Shown here in pieces: positions 34,561 to 43,871 of a DNA stretch of 64,000 nucleotides. Made by a program: the position numbers and the translations under genes. Numbering within the stretch: the first letter of the stretch is position 1; every line of letters begins with the position of its first letter. The stretch is taken from positions 1-64,000 of the forward strand of contig JAHJSN010000061.1 of assembly GCA_018830445.1 (NCBI GenBank). Direction: 5' to 3'. The stretch is from Alphaproteobacteria bacterium (GTDB taxonomy: Bacteria; Pseudomonadota; Alphaproteobacteria; Rhizobiales; Hyphomicrobiaceae). The notes beneath the pieces were generated by a model that saw nothing but the letters and a program-made list of their open reading frames with translations, did not search any database and was not told the origin of the DNA.

Positions 34561-37196
34561 AAATCAAGGCGTTGCGCGTTCGCGAAGTCGCCCGGTTCGA
34601 CAAGCCCGTTGCCATCGAAGGCTTCTCGGGTGGCCTTGATGTGCTTGCCGGTCCGAACGAGATGGGCAAGTCGACGCTGTTTCGCGCACTAAGGCTGCTG
34701 CTCGGGGTCAAGCACACATCGAAAGCCGATGCGGTCAACAGGCTGACGCCATATGCCGGCGGGCAGCCGTTGATCGAGGCGGATATAGATATCGCAGGTA
34801 AGCCGTGGCGCATCACCAAGCGCTTCGGCAAGGGTGCGCGTGCGCAACTCGTCGATCTCGACAAGGGGCACGTCGTGGCGCGCAACACGGAGGCCGATGA
34901 GCTGCTTGCCGAGATGCTGGAGGGTCAAGCCTCGGGATTTGGCGCTCATGGTCTCGTCTGGGTCGGGCAGAAGGAATCACTCGAAGCGCCGCAACCCGAT
35001 CAGAAGGGTGAACGGGGTGCATTGATGGAGGCGATCGAATCCGAAATCGGGGCGATGACCGGCAGCGGGATCGCGGAGGCCGTGCGGCGGCGCGTGGAAG
35101 CCCAGCTCGGGGAACTCGTGACGACGCGGGGGCCGAAGAAGGGGAGCCGGTATGCCGCCGCGCTCGAACGACGTGGCGAACTGCAAGGCGAACTCGACGT
35201 CGAGAGGGCGGCCCTGGCGGCGGTGGCGCAAAGCCAGGAGGAACTCGACCAGCTTCAGGCACGTTTTCGCGACGTCGGCGACGCGGTTCAGATTGCAGCA
35301 CTTGAAGAGAAGTCGAAGGCTTCCGCGAAAGCGCTGGAGGAGGCCGAACGGCAGCGATTGCGAGTGCGCCAGGCAAAAGACGCGGTGCAGTTCTGTAACA
35401 CCGAGCAGAAGGCCGCGCAGTCGGCGCTGGCGGATTTCAATTCCAGAATGGCGCGGCTTGCGGAATTAAACGGCGGCATCGCGGAGGATGAAGCGCGGTT
35501 GCCCGAATTGCGGCTGGCAGCGGAGAGCGCGCAGGCCGCCTTTGAGAAAACGCGGACCGACGGGGAACGGTTGCGCGATGAAGAAAAGCGGTTGCAGCTG
35601 CTGTTGAGGCGCGCGGAGATCAGCGAACGGCTCGAAGCAAAATTGCGGGTGCTTGCCGAAGCGGAACGCCTTGATCGGGAAATTGCAGAAGAAACGGAGC
35701 GCATGCGATCGGACCCGGTGACATCTGAGCGTGTCGACCGGTTGCAGCGTGTCGAGCACCAGTTCCAGTTGATCGAGGGCCGGATCTCCGCCGAGAGCCC
35801 GACGGTGAAGATCTCTTATGAGATCGGGGCACGTGAAAGAATCTGGGCAAATGGTGAAGCTCTGGCAGACGGCGCAGAACTGCATGCGCGCGACCTCATC
35901 ATCCTCGAAGTGCCGGGTGTCGGACGGGTCGAGATTGCACCGGGCGGCGGCGACGGGCGCGAGGATCTATTGCAGCGATCGGAGGCGCTCAGCCGTGAGC
36001 GCCGCGAGCTACTTGGCGAGGTTGGCGCGAAGACGGCCGGCGAGGCGCTTGAGCTTTACGGTGAACGGCAACGGCGGGACCGGCGGCTCAACGCGGCAAT
36101 CGCGGAACTGCGCGGGCTGGGACCCGATGGGGTGGCGGCCATCCGCTCGGATGTTTCAGATCTAGAAAATCAAATCGGCCTTTGCGATTCGGCCGGGCCG
36201 GGGGAGGCGGGCGAACGGACAGCCGAAGATCTATCGGCGCGGCTGCAAGCGATTGCGAGGGATCTCGACGACGCGCGGCGCGCCTATCCGGAATGTGCAA
36301 CGCGGCAGAAGGTGACTGCGGGGGAACTTGCCGAAGTGCAGGCGGGCGTTGCGGCGCGCCGACAAAGAAGCGAAGAACTGGAGCGTCTGTTAGGTACGCG
36401 CGAGAACAGGGAGATGCTTGCCGATGATCTGCGGTCGCGTGCTGAAAGGGCGGATGGCGCACTGAGTGAAGCGGTGCGCACGGTGGCAGCTCTTGAAGAG
36501 GTGCTGCCAGACGGCGATGAGCTCAACAAACTCAATGAGGACGCGCAGACGGCGGTGCGGACGCTGGGTGAGGCTCGACTCGAGTCGGGCCGGTTGCGCG
36601 AAGCGATATCGGCGGCGAGTGCTCGTATCGAGATGGCTGGGGACAGGGGGCTAGGCCGGCGCGTCAGTGAACTGGAGGGGGAAGTAGAGCGTGCCACGGC
36701 GGCGGTTTCTGAGTTCGAAGCAGAAATAGATGCACTGAACCTTCTGCTCGAAGCTCTCGATGAGGCGCACAAGAATGCGCGCGAGCGTCTTCTGGCGCCG
36801 CTGCAGCAGCGCGTGAGCCCGTATCTGTCGTCGGTATTCGGGTCGGCGCGTGCCAGGTTCGCGGAGGACTTCGGGATCGAAGGACTGGAACGCGACGGGC
36901 GCGGGGTCGAGGACATCAGGTGGCTCAGCGAGGGGACCCAGGAACAACTCGGTCTCGTCGTGCGGCTGGCTTATGCGCGCCTTATTGCGGACAGCGGCGA
37001 AGCGCTTCCAGTGATTTTCGACGACCCGCTGGTCTATAGTGATGCCGAGAGGATCGCGCAGATGTTTGCGGCGCTGCGTTCGGCAACCGCGCATCATCAG
37101 GTTGTCGTGCTGACCTGCCGCGAGCCGGCTTTTGCTGCATTGGGTGGAACGCGGCTCGAACTCGCGGCTTGGAAGGCTGAAGTCGATCTTGGCTAG
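34557..37196 (+). CDS. SbcC/YhaN-like SMC-type ATPase
   Basis: An 879-residue ATPase of the Rad50/SbcC/YhaN type, partner of the SbcD-like nuclease whose stop it overlaps. The N-terminal Walker A is GPNEMGKST (about 33-41). Long coiled-coil arms rich in Glu, Arg, Ala and Leu follow, from about 190 to 770. The C-terminal signature LSEGTQEQLG and Walker B LPVIFDDPLVYSD complete the ABC head. No CxxC zinc hook is seen at the middle of the arms; instead a small beta domain (about 405-480) interrupts them, closer to YhaN than to SbcC. Function in double-strand end processing is by homology. Confidence 0.88.
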   Translation: MKIKALRVREVARFDKPVAIEGFSGGLDVLAGPNEMGKSTLFRALRLLLGVKHTSKADAVNRLTPYAGGQPLIEADIDIAGKPWRITKRFGKGARAQLVDLDKGHVVARNTEADELLAEMLEGQASGFGAHGLVWVGQKESLEAPQPDQKGERGALMEAIESEIGAMTGSGIAEAVRRRVEAQLGELVTTRGPKKGSRYAAALERRGELQGELDVERAALAAVAQSQEELDQLQARFRDVGDAVQIAALEEKSKASAKALEEAERQRLRVRQAKDAVQFCNTEQKAAQSALADFNSRMARLAELNGGIAEDEARLPELRLAAESAQAAFEKTRTDGERLRDEEKRLQLLLRRAEISERLEAKLRVLAEAERLDREIAEETERMRSDPVTSERVDRLQRVEHQFQLIEGRISAESPTVKISYEIGARERIWANGEALADGAELHARDLIILEVPGVGRVEIAPGGGDGREDLLQRSEALSRERRELLGEVGAKTAGEALELYGERQRRDRRLNAAIAELRGLGPDGVAAIRSDVSDLENQIGLCDSAGPGEAGERTAEDLSARLQAIARDLDDARRAYPECATRQKVTAGELAEVQAGVAARRQRSEELERLLGTRENREMLADDLRSRAERADGALSEAVRTVAALEEVLPDGDELNKLNEDAQTAVRTLGEARLESGRLREAISAASARIEMAGDRGLGRRVSELEGEVERATAAVSEFEAEIDALNLLLEALDEAHKNARERLLAPLQQRVSPYLSSVFGSARARFAEDFGIEGLERDGRGVEDIRWLSEGTQEQLGLVVRLAYARLIADSGEALPVIFDDPLVYSDAERIAQMFAALRSATAHHQVVVLTCREPAFAALGGTRLELAAWKAEVDLG

Positions 37197-37208
37197 CCGA
37201 AACGAAAA

Positions 37209-37236
37209 GCCCCGCCCGGTTTCGCCGGTGCAGGGC
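37209..37236 (-). terminator. Terminator-like hairpin between convergent genes
   Basis: A GC-rich imperfect stem (GCCCCGCCCGG with CCGGTGCAGGGC) around a TTTCG loop, preceded by AAAA, which reads as UUUU on the minus strand. It lies between the SbcC-like gene and the end of the bactofilin gene. Confidence 0.5.
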
Positions 37237-37282
37237 TCGCATTTGCAACGCTTCCAACAGCAAGGTGCGGGCCTTGCCCGCC

Positions 37283-37765
37283 TCAGGATGCGTCCGGAAG
37301 CGGTGTCAGCATTGGCGGCTTTTCAACCGGGGCGGCAGCCGAGATCGGGTCTTCGCTGCGGCGCGACTTGCCTTCGAAGAAGGCTCCCTGCTCGATCGCG
37401 AGGGCCTTGTGGTAAATATCGCCTTCAACGTGGCTTTGGGCCTGCAGCATGACTCGTTTGCCGCGAACCGAGCCCATGACGTGGCCGCGGACGACGACTT
37501 CTTCGGCGATGATGCCGCCGGTGATGTGAGCACGTTCGCCGACAATGATGTGGGTGCCGCGAATGTCGCCCTCGACGCGGCCATCGATCTGTACCTGGCC
37601 CTCGGACGTGAGGTTACCTGTGATCGTCAGGTCAGGACCGATGACTGATGGTGGAACGCGGTCTGCGGGGCGCGCGCTCGAAGGAGTTGTCGGCGTGGGA
37701 GCCTGGGCCGGTGGCGCAGGAGGTTTCGGGGTGTCCGCTTCGTGTTTCTTGAAGTTAGGCAACAT
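37283..37765 (-). CDS. Bactofilin
   Basis: A 160-residue cytoskeletal protein of the bactofilin (CcmA/BacA) family. A Pro/Ala-rich disordered N-terminus (about 1-38) precedes the beta-helical core (about 42-135) with the recurrent pattern ITGNLTSEGQVQIDGRVEGDIRG, HIIVGERAHITGGIIAEEVVVRGHVMGSVRGKRV and AQSHVEGDIYHKALAIEQGAFFEG. Bactofilins polymerise without nucleotide and organise cell shape or polar enzymes. A short tail ends the protein. No peptidase of the M23 type lies next to it here. Confidence 0.93.
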   Translation of the reverse strand: MLPNFKKHEADTPKPPAPPAQAPTPTTPSSARPADRVPPSVIGPDLTITGNLTSEGQVQIDGRVEGDIRGTHIIVGERAHITGGIIAEEVVVRGHVMGSVRGKRVMLQAQSHVEGDIYHKALAIEQGAFFEGKSRRSEDPISAAAPVEKPPMLTPLPDAS

Positions 37766-37965
37766 GACTTACACGACCTCCAAATATACTCAGTTACCCA
37801 GGCCTTGTCCGAGTCCCTCCGGACGTGCGCTGGCAGGTACCCCGACTGCAACCGTCCACGTGCCCTCGCAAGCGCAGTTAGCACAGTTGCCGCCCGAGGT
37901 CACGTGTTCGATCGGTGACGCCGCCGGTGGTCGATCTGACGGCGGAACGATGCATCGCCAGTTCG

Positions 37966-38433
37966 TCAGGCGATCATTGCCTTCGCGGCCGCCAACACTT
38001 CCTCGACGTGGCTTGGAACCTTAACCTTGCGCCAGACTTTGGCGATTTTGCCAGACTTGTCGATCAAAAAGGTGGCGCGTTCGACACCCATGTACTTCTT
38101 TCCGTACATGGATTTTTCGACCCATACGCCATAGGCTTCGGCCGCCTTCTTTTCGGTGTCGGCAAGCAGGCGGATCGAGAGGGCGTGTTTGTCGGCGAAT
38201 TTTCTATGGGATTTCTCCGCATCCGGTGAAATCCCGAGGATGATTGCACCAGCTTTATCGAAATCGGCCTTGCGAGCGGTAAATTCGATGGCTTCGCGGG
38301 TGCAGCCGGAGGTGTCGTCCTTGGGGTAGAAGTATACGACGACGGCGGTTCCCTTGAGTTTGGAGAGGTCGACGACTTCACCGTCGGCGTCGGGGAGTTT
38401 GATGCTCGGAGCCTTGTTGCCTTCTACGACCAT
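37966..38433 (-). CDS. bcp: Thioredoxin-dependent thiol peroxidase (Bcp/PrxQ)
   Basis: A 155-residue peroxiredoxin reducing hydroperoxides in the cytoplasm. The active site is YPKDDTSGCT with the peroxidatic Cys44. The second Cys found five residues later in Escherichia coli Bcp is absent (REAIEF follows), and no other Cys is present, so this is a one-Cys form that needs an external thiol. ATG 38433 is chosen: it matches the family start (APSIKLPDADG) and has AAAGGTG upstream; the longer frame adds unrelated residues. Confidence 0.93.
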   Translation of the reverse strand: MVVEGNKAPSIKLPDADGEVVDLSKLKGTAVVVYFYPKDDTSGCTREAIEFTARKADFDKAGAIILGISPDAEKSHRKFADKHALSIRLLADTEKKAAEAYGVWVEKSMYGKKYMGVERATFLIDKSGKIAKVWRKVKVPSHVEEVLAAAKAMIA

Positions 38434-38833
38434 ATTTGAAGCACCTTTATCGTTGAATATTCGTACCTTAGACAGCTTCGGCGGTTTCAGCCGTGTTGGT
38501 TGTCTTGGCTGGCGGCTGCGATTATACGATCTCACCGCACGGTTGGCTTGACTGCAAGTGCCGGGCGGGGTCGATGGTTCGGTTCCCGGCGATGTTCACA
38601 AATTCGTCGCGTCGGGGCGATAGGCAGGCCGTTGAGTGTTGGAAGCCCGGGAATGGCCGGATTTGCCAGGCAGGTTTCTTTCCAGGACATGGGGGTGCCG
38701 ATCACATGGCTGGCGATCTTCATTCTTTGGAAGACTTGGAATGCTGGCGTGGTCGGAACGAAAATTCCCGATCGCGTTCAAATCAGTCTCATGGCGGGGT
38801 GATCCGGCCCCGTGGCGGTAAAGGTCACAAGAC
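38434..38833. other. Gene-free region between bcp and the AsmA-like gene
   Basis: A 400-bp divergent intergenic region. Several overlapping short frames exist, but none has a ribosome site with family support. It presumably holds two promoters; no repeat seen. Confidence 0.4.
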
Positions 38834-41800
38834 TTGAAGCTTCTTTCGCGCAAGGGTTCAAGCGAGAATACGGGCATCAGGCGGCGCCCGGCGCGTCGGG
38901 TTGCGGCCCGCGGGGCAGACAAACCGGGTCAGCGCCCGGGTAAGGCTTCGAGTCCGTTGGTCGTGAGGTGCCTCGTCGGCTGCTTCAGCATGGTCGTACT
39001 GCCAATGGCAATACTGGTCGGGCTGGCGGCTGGAATTGGCTATTTTCGTCTTCAGCAAGGCCCGGTCAGCGTGAATTTTCTCGGCGAGCCCATCCGGCTG
39101 GGGATCAACCAGGGGCTAACAGGTTTATCGGCCACGTTCGACGACGTCATTTTGACGTTGTCGGAGTCGGGAGGGCTGGAGCTGCGGCTCAGGAATTTGA
39201 AATTGGAAGAAAACAGCGGAGAGGTGGTCGTTTCGGCACCGCAAGCTGCGATAGGGCTGAGTGCGGGCTCGTTTTTGACTTTGCAGGCGGCGCCCGAACG
39301 CGTCGAATTGATCGAGCCGCGTATCCTGCTCAACTATTCTCGAAAGAGCGGCTTGTCGCTCGATTTTGCTTCCGGAGCCAGTGAGACTGGAGAGGTGACC
39401 GGCCGGGTCGACGAGGTGGAGGCGGAATTCGTCCCCGGCGCGCTTGATCTCGGCGGTGTGGTCGGAACGGCAGCCCGGTTCACACGAGAAAACGGAGGCT
39501 CATCCAGTCTGCGCGAGGTGGGTTTGCGCAATGCCACCGTGGTGCTCGTTGCCGAGGGGCGCAAGTCAAATTGGCAGATTCCGCGTCTGCTCGTCGACGT
39601 GGAGCGACGCAGTGACCGCAACGTGATTTCAGGGGCGGCGCGAATCTCCTCCGCGGGTCGCATCTGGACTTCGTCCTTGCGGATGGAGGATGTCGGCCAG
39701 GGGAAGGCATTGAAGGTTCTGGCGTCAATACGCGACGTCGTTCCAAGTCAGATTGCGGCGGCGGTGCCGGGCGCTGAAATCCTGAATGTCCTGTCGGAGC
39801 CGATGTCGGTGGACATGACTGCGCATTTCAGCGCCGCCGGGGATTTGCTGGCGAGCGAAATCGCCGTCGAATTGTCAGGAACGCAGGTGCAACCGAACGG
39901 TTTTGGAAGCGCTCTGATGACGTTCGATGCGGGGGTGCTGAATTTTGCGTACGTTCCGAGTGAACAACGCATCGAACTCAGACCCTCGACGGTGCGACTG
40001 GGGGAGGCAAGCCTCCAGTTGAGCGGCAGGCTGGGGGTGTCCGCGAAGTCTCAAATAGCGCAGTCCGATTGGGAATTCGAGGTTCGCGCCGAGCCTTCGA
40101 TCCCTACCGATCCGGCAGCGAAAGCCCCGGTGGTGGCGCTTCGTGGCGGGCTGGTGCGCGGTCGGTTTGCTGCCGCGACCCAGCTCATCGTGCTGGATGA
40201 AGCCAGTTTGGATGTGTCAGGCGGCACGGTCAGGCTGGCAGGTGAGATCGATGCGGGTGAGGACGCGGGCAGTCGAATCGAGGGTAGCTTCTCAGGGTTG
40301 CCGGTCAGGCAGTTGGCCGCCTTGTGGCCGCGAGGTATTGCACCGGGCGCACTCGGTTGGGTTCGCGACAACATCCACGGCGGCGAGGTCAGGACCGGCA
40401 CCATTTCGTATCTGAGCGGCCGGCACCTTGAACCAATGCAGGCTCGCGAGAGGACCGGGGACGCGCGGTTCGTGGTTGCGCTGGAGGCCGACAACTTGGA
40501 ATTCGCGTCACTCAGGGGTTGGCCGAGGATGATTGCGCCGCGTGCGTTCGGACGGTTTGAAGGCGGCGAGTTGCAGGTGTCGGTCCCCGAGGCTGTGATG
40601 GAGGTCGGCGGGGAGGCCCTGAAATTGGCGAAGGGCCGCTTCATGGGATCAGATCTGCTTGGCTCTGCTCCCTCAGGCCAGGCGGAGTTCAGTTTCGAGG
40701 GGCCGGCAAATGTGTTTCGGGAGCTGTTCAACAATCCGGTGCTGGCCAATGCCATGTCGGGAGAGCAATTCCCGGACGGCCTCAGTGGCAATATTGCCGG
40801 CGATGCGACGATCGGTTTCCCGCTCGACGTGACGGTCTCGGGGGAGGATATCGGATACGATATCAGGGCGCGGCTCAGCGACGGACAGGTCAGTCGTATC
40901 TTCAACGGAGAAGACATCAAGGGTGCGAGCCTCGACGTTCACGCGTCGCCGCAGGCGCTGGACGTCTCTGGCGAGGTGCTTTTCAAGGGTGTGCCTGCCA
41001 AGGTCAACTGGCAGCGCATCAAGGGCGGCGAGGCCGGCCGCCAGCCGCCTATCCGGTTGACCGCAACGCTCGATAACGCAGACAGAAAACAGTTGGGAAT
41101 AGAACTCGACGAGTTCGTGACCGGCGATGTGCCGGTGGTGGTGACGATCGACAACCCGGGGCAGGCAGAGCAGAGCGTGCATGTACGCGCGGATCTCACG
41201 AACGCGGTTTTGATGCTCGGGGTGGTCGCCTGGAAGAAGCCTTCGGGGCGCGAAGCATTCTTTGATTTCGACTTGGTCGAGAAGGATGGCGGCAAGGTCT
41301 TGTCGAATGTGCGCATTGCGAAGTCCGACATCGCGATCGAAGGCGAGATCGAATTCGACAACAAGGGCCGCGTAAAACGGTTCGAGTTTCCCAGTTTCTC
41401 GCTCGATCTCGTCAGCCGCCTCAGCGTCACAGGAAAGACGGCAGGCGACGGCGTGTGGAAAATTGCGGTCAACGGCAAGTCGTACGTCGGCCATACCTAT
41501 TTCCGGTCGCTGTTCTCGGTTGGAGACGCCCAGGTCCAATCGACGGCCGCGGCGGGCGAAGGCTATGACGTCACCGCCAATATCGAAACGGTGCAAGGAT
41601 TCGACGACATTTCGCTGCGCGGACTCAAAGCGAACATGTCGCTGCGCGGTGGAAAGCTCTCAGCGCTGAGCGGGCGTGCGGAACTTCCAGGTGGAGATCC
41701 GCTGGCCTTCGAACTCAGTCGGGAACGCGGCCGCCGGCTGATCCGGGTCGATACTTCGGACGCCGGGCGGGCGCTGAAGCTCGTCGGGGTTTATCCAAAC

Positions 41801-42475
41801 ATGGAAGGCGGACGGCTGCAGCTTGAGGTCGATCTCGACGGAAGTGGCGCCGCCGAGAAGACCGGCACGCTGTGGGTGAACCAGTTCAGGGTTCTTGGCG
41901 ACCCTGTCGTCTCGGAGGTGGTGGGCTCGGCCGACGAGAGTGTTCCGGCGATTGCCCGCAAGCAGCATGTCGCCCGGCAGGTGTTCGATTTCGACAGCCT
42001 GCGGGCACCGTTCTCGGTCGGGCACGGCCAGATCGTCATTCAGGACGCGTCCATCAAGGGTGCGTTGCTTGGCGCGACACTGAGGGGGAAGGCCGACTTC
42101 AACGACAAGGTCGTGGACCTCGGTGGCACATACGTACTGCTGCAAGGCTTGAACAACATGCTGGCGCCTATACCGGTTCTGGGTGAATTGCTGTCGGGGC
42201 CGCGCAAGGAAGGCGTGTTCGGCACCAACTATGCGATCCGGGGGCCGATGGCCCGCCCGCAGGTGTTCGTGCATCCGCTCTCGACGCTGGCTCCGGGGAT
42301 CTTCCGGGAGATCTTCCAGCTTGCGCCGGACACCCAGAGCGTTTCTCCAAGGGACGAAAATGCCGGTGTCGGCAAGCCTTCCGCCCGCTCGTCGAGCAGC
42401 CCGGCCGCGATCGGAATCCCGGTCGCTCCGGGTAATACCATCGGTGGATGGAGCTCAGAGACGCGGCCGAATTAG
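38834..42475 (+). CDS. Giant AsmA-like envelope protein (YhdP-type)
   Basis: A 1213-residue protein with a basic cytoplasmic N-terminus, one membrane anchor (about 45-72, VGCFSMVVLPMAILVGLAAGIGYF) and a very long periplasmic part of beta-strand-rich repeats. The C-terminal 350 residues carry the AsmA-like C-terminal region, recognisable by LRGLKANMSLRGGKLSALSG, DAGRALKLVGVYPNMEGGRLQLEVDLDG and the end APIPVLGELLSGPRKEGVFGTNYAIRGPMARPQVFVHPLSTLAPGI. AsmA-like proteins are bridge-like phospholipid transporters between the membranes. Starts with TTG 38834, AAAGG about 10 nt upstream. Nothing in the gene looks broken. Confidence 0.85.
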   Translation: MKLLSRKGSSENTGIRRRPARRVAARGADKPGQRPGKASSPLVVRCLVGCFSMVVLPMAILVGLAAGIGYFRLQQGPVSVNFLGEPIRLGINQGLTGLSATFDDVILTLSESGGLELRLRNLKLEENSGEVVVSAPQAAIGLSAGSFLTLQAAPERVELIEPRILLNYSRKSGLSLDFASGASETGEVTGRVDEVEAEFVPGALDLGGVVGTAARFTRENGGSSSLREVGLRNATVVLVAEGRKSNWQIPRLLVDVERRSDRNVISGAARISSAGRIWTSSLRMEDVGQGKALKVLASIRDVVPSQIAAAVPGAEILNVLSEPMSVDMTAHFSAAGDLLASEIAVELSGTQVQPNGFGSALMTFDAGVLNFAYVPSEQRIELRPSTVRLGEASLQLSGRLGVSAKSQIAQSDWEFEVRAEPSIPTDPAAKAPVVALRGGLVRGRFAAATQLIVLDEASLDVSGGTVRLAGEIDAGEDAGSRIEGSFSGLPVRQLAALWPRGIAPGALGWVRDNIHGGEVRTGTISYLSGRHLEPMQARERTGDARFVVALEADNLEFASLRGWPRMIAPRAFGRFEGGELQVSVPEAVMEVGGEALKLAKGRFMGSDLLGSAPSGQAEFSFEGPANVFRELFNNPVLANAMSGEQFPDGLSGNIAGDATIGFPLDVTVSGEDIGYDIRARLSDGQVSRIFNGEDIKGASLDVHASPQALDVSGEVLFKGVPAKVNWQRIKGGEAGRQPPIRLTATLDNADRKQLGIELDEFVTGDVPVVVTIDNPGQAEQSVHVRADLTNAVLMLGVVAWKKPSGREAFFDFDLVEKDGGKVLSNVRIAKSDIAIEGEIEFDNKGRVKRFEFPSFSLDLVSRLSVTGKTAGDGVWKIAVNGKSYVGHTYFRSLFSVGDAQVQSTAAAGEGYDVTANIETVQGFDDISLRGLKANMSLRGGKLSALSGRAELPGGDPLAFELSRERGRRLIRVDTSDAGRALKLVGVYPNMEGGRLQLEVDLDGSGAAEKTGTLWVNQFRVLGDPVVSEVVGSADESVPAIARKQHVARQVFDFDSLRAPFSVGHGQIVIQDASIKGALLGATLRGKADFNDKVVDLGGTYVLLQGLNNMLAPIPVLGELLSGPRKEGVFGTNYAIRGPMARPQVFVHPLSTLAPGIFREIFQLAPDTQSVSPRDENAGVGKPSARSSSSPAAIGIPVAPGNTIGGWSSETRPN

Positions 42476-42520
42476 AGCTGCTACTTCAGGCGGCTTTCCA
42501 GCTGGCGTGACAGGCCTGCT

Positions 42521-43783
42521 TCAAGCCGACCTGATGAGCACGTGGCGTTTTTTTCCGAACGAGAGCTTGATCACGCCATCGCCGCTGAGGTCGGCTGGCG
42601 ACAACCGCAATTTGTCGTCGCTGACGGCATTGTCGTTGACCTTGAGGGCGCCGCCCTTGATCTGGCGGCGGGCGTCGCTGGTTGATTTGACCAGGCCTGA
42701 ACGGACGAATGCGTCAAGGACGCCGATGCCTTGTTCGAGGTCCGCGGCGGGGATCTCTATGGTGGGAAGGTCGGTGGCCAGTGTTCCCTGCTCGAAGGTG
42801 AGGCGTGCGGTTTCGGCGGCCTTGTCGGCGTTGTCCCGGCCGTGCAGCAGGGCGGCGGCCTCGGTGGCGAGAACCTTCTTGGCCTCGTTGATCTCGGAGC
42901 CGCCAAGTGCCTCAAGGCGGGCGACCTCATCGAGCGGCAGCATGGTGAACAATCTGAGGAAGCGGCCGACGTCGGCGTCCTCGGTGTTGCGCCAGTACTG
43001 CCAGTAGTCGTAGGCGGACAGCTGCGCTTCGTTGAGCCAGACGGCGCCCTGGGCGGTCTTGCCCATCTTGGCGCCGGAGGCGGTGGTGAGCAGCGGGCAG
43101 GTCAGGCCGTAGAGCTGGTCGGTTCCCATGCGACGGCCGAGATCGACGCCCATGACGATGTTGCCCCACTGGTCGGAGCCGCCCATCTGCATGTTGCAGC
43201 CGTAACGCCGCGCCAGTTCGACGAAGTCATAGGACTGGAGCAACATGTAGTTGAATTCGATGAACGAGAGTTCCTGTTCGCGCTCCAGGCGCATGCGTAC
43301 CGAATCCATCGTCATCATGCGGTTGACCGAAAAGTGCCGGCCGACGTCGCGCAGGAACTCGATGTAGTTGAGCTTGGCCAGCCATTCGGCGTTATCGACC
43401 ATGACGGCGTCGTTGCCGCCGTTACCGAATTGCAGGAGGCGGGAGAAGACCTCCTTGAGGCTCTCCTTGTTGGCGTCAATCTCCTCGATCGTGCGCAGCG
43501 CGCGTGTTTCGTCCTTGCCGGAGGGATCGCCGACGCGGGTGGTGCCGCCGCCCAAGAGCACGATCGGCTTGTTGCCGGTCTGCTGCAGCCAGTGCAGCAT
43601 CATGATCGAAATGAGCGAGCCGACATGCAGCGATGGGGCGGTGCAATCGTAGCCCACATAGGCAATCAGCTTGCCTTTCTTCGCCAGATCGTCGATCCCA
43701 TTCAGGTCGGATGTCTGGTGGATGTAACCGCGCGACGTCAGGACGTCGAGGAATTCGGATTTCGGGCGCGAGGGCGTGGTCAT
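42521..43783 (-). CDS. tyrS: Tyrosyl-tRNA synthetase
   Basis: A 420-residue class I aminoacyl-tRNA synthetase charging tRNA-Tyr. The HIGH-like motif is HVGS, in [19 protein letters not shown], and the KMSKS-like motif is KMGKT, in [28 protein letters not shown] and a C-terminal S4 domain (about 350-415, [20 protein letters not shown]) complete the bacterial form. ATG 43783 is preferred to an upstream ATG that adds 19 residues. Transcribed divergently from anmK. Confidence 0.96.
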   Translation of the reverse strand: MTTPSRPKSEFLDVLTSRGYIHQTSDLNGIDDLAKKGKLIAYVGYDCTAPSLHVGSLISIMMLHWLQQTGNKPIVLLGGGTTRVGDPSGKDETRALRTIEEIDANKESLKEVFSRLLQFGNGGNDAVMVDNAEWLAKLNYIEFLRDVGRHFSVNRMMTMDSVRMRLEREQELSFIEFNYMLLQSYDFVELARRYGCNMQMGGSDQWGNIVMGVDLGRRMGTDQLYGLTCPLLTTASGAKMGKTAQGAVWLNEAQLSAYDYWQYWRNTEDADVGRFLRLFTMLPLDEVARLEALGGSEINEAKKVLATEAAALLHGRDNADKAAETARLTFEQGTLATDLPTIEIPAADLEQGIGVLDAFVRSGLVKSTSDARRQIKGGALKVNDNAVSDDKLRLSPADLSGDGVIKLSFGKKRHVLIRSA

Positions 43784-43871
43784 AGGCTGCGGGCCTCGGT
43801 CGGGCTCTGGAAACGGGTTCGTTGATGGAAGCGGGGACATTGCACAGGTTCACTGCCGGGAGCAAGCCGCA

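Noticed and set aside
42731-43825. Long plus-strand ORF opposite tyrS
   Set aside because: Antisense shadow: tyrS has all synthetase motifs, and the opposite frame shows no recognisable domain.
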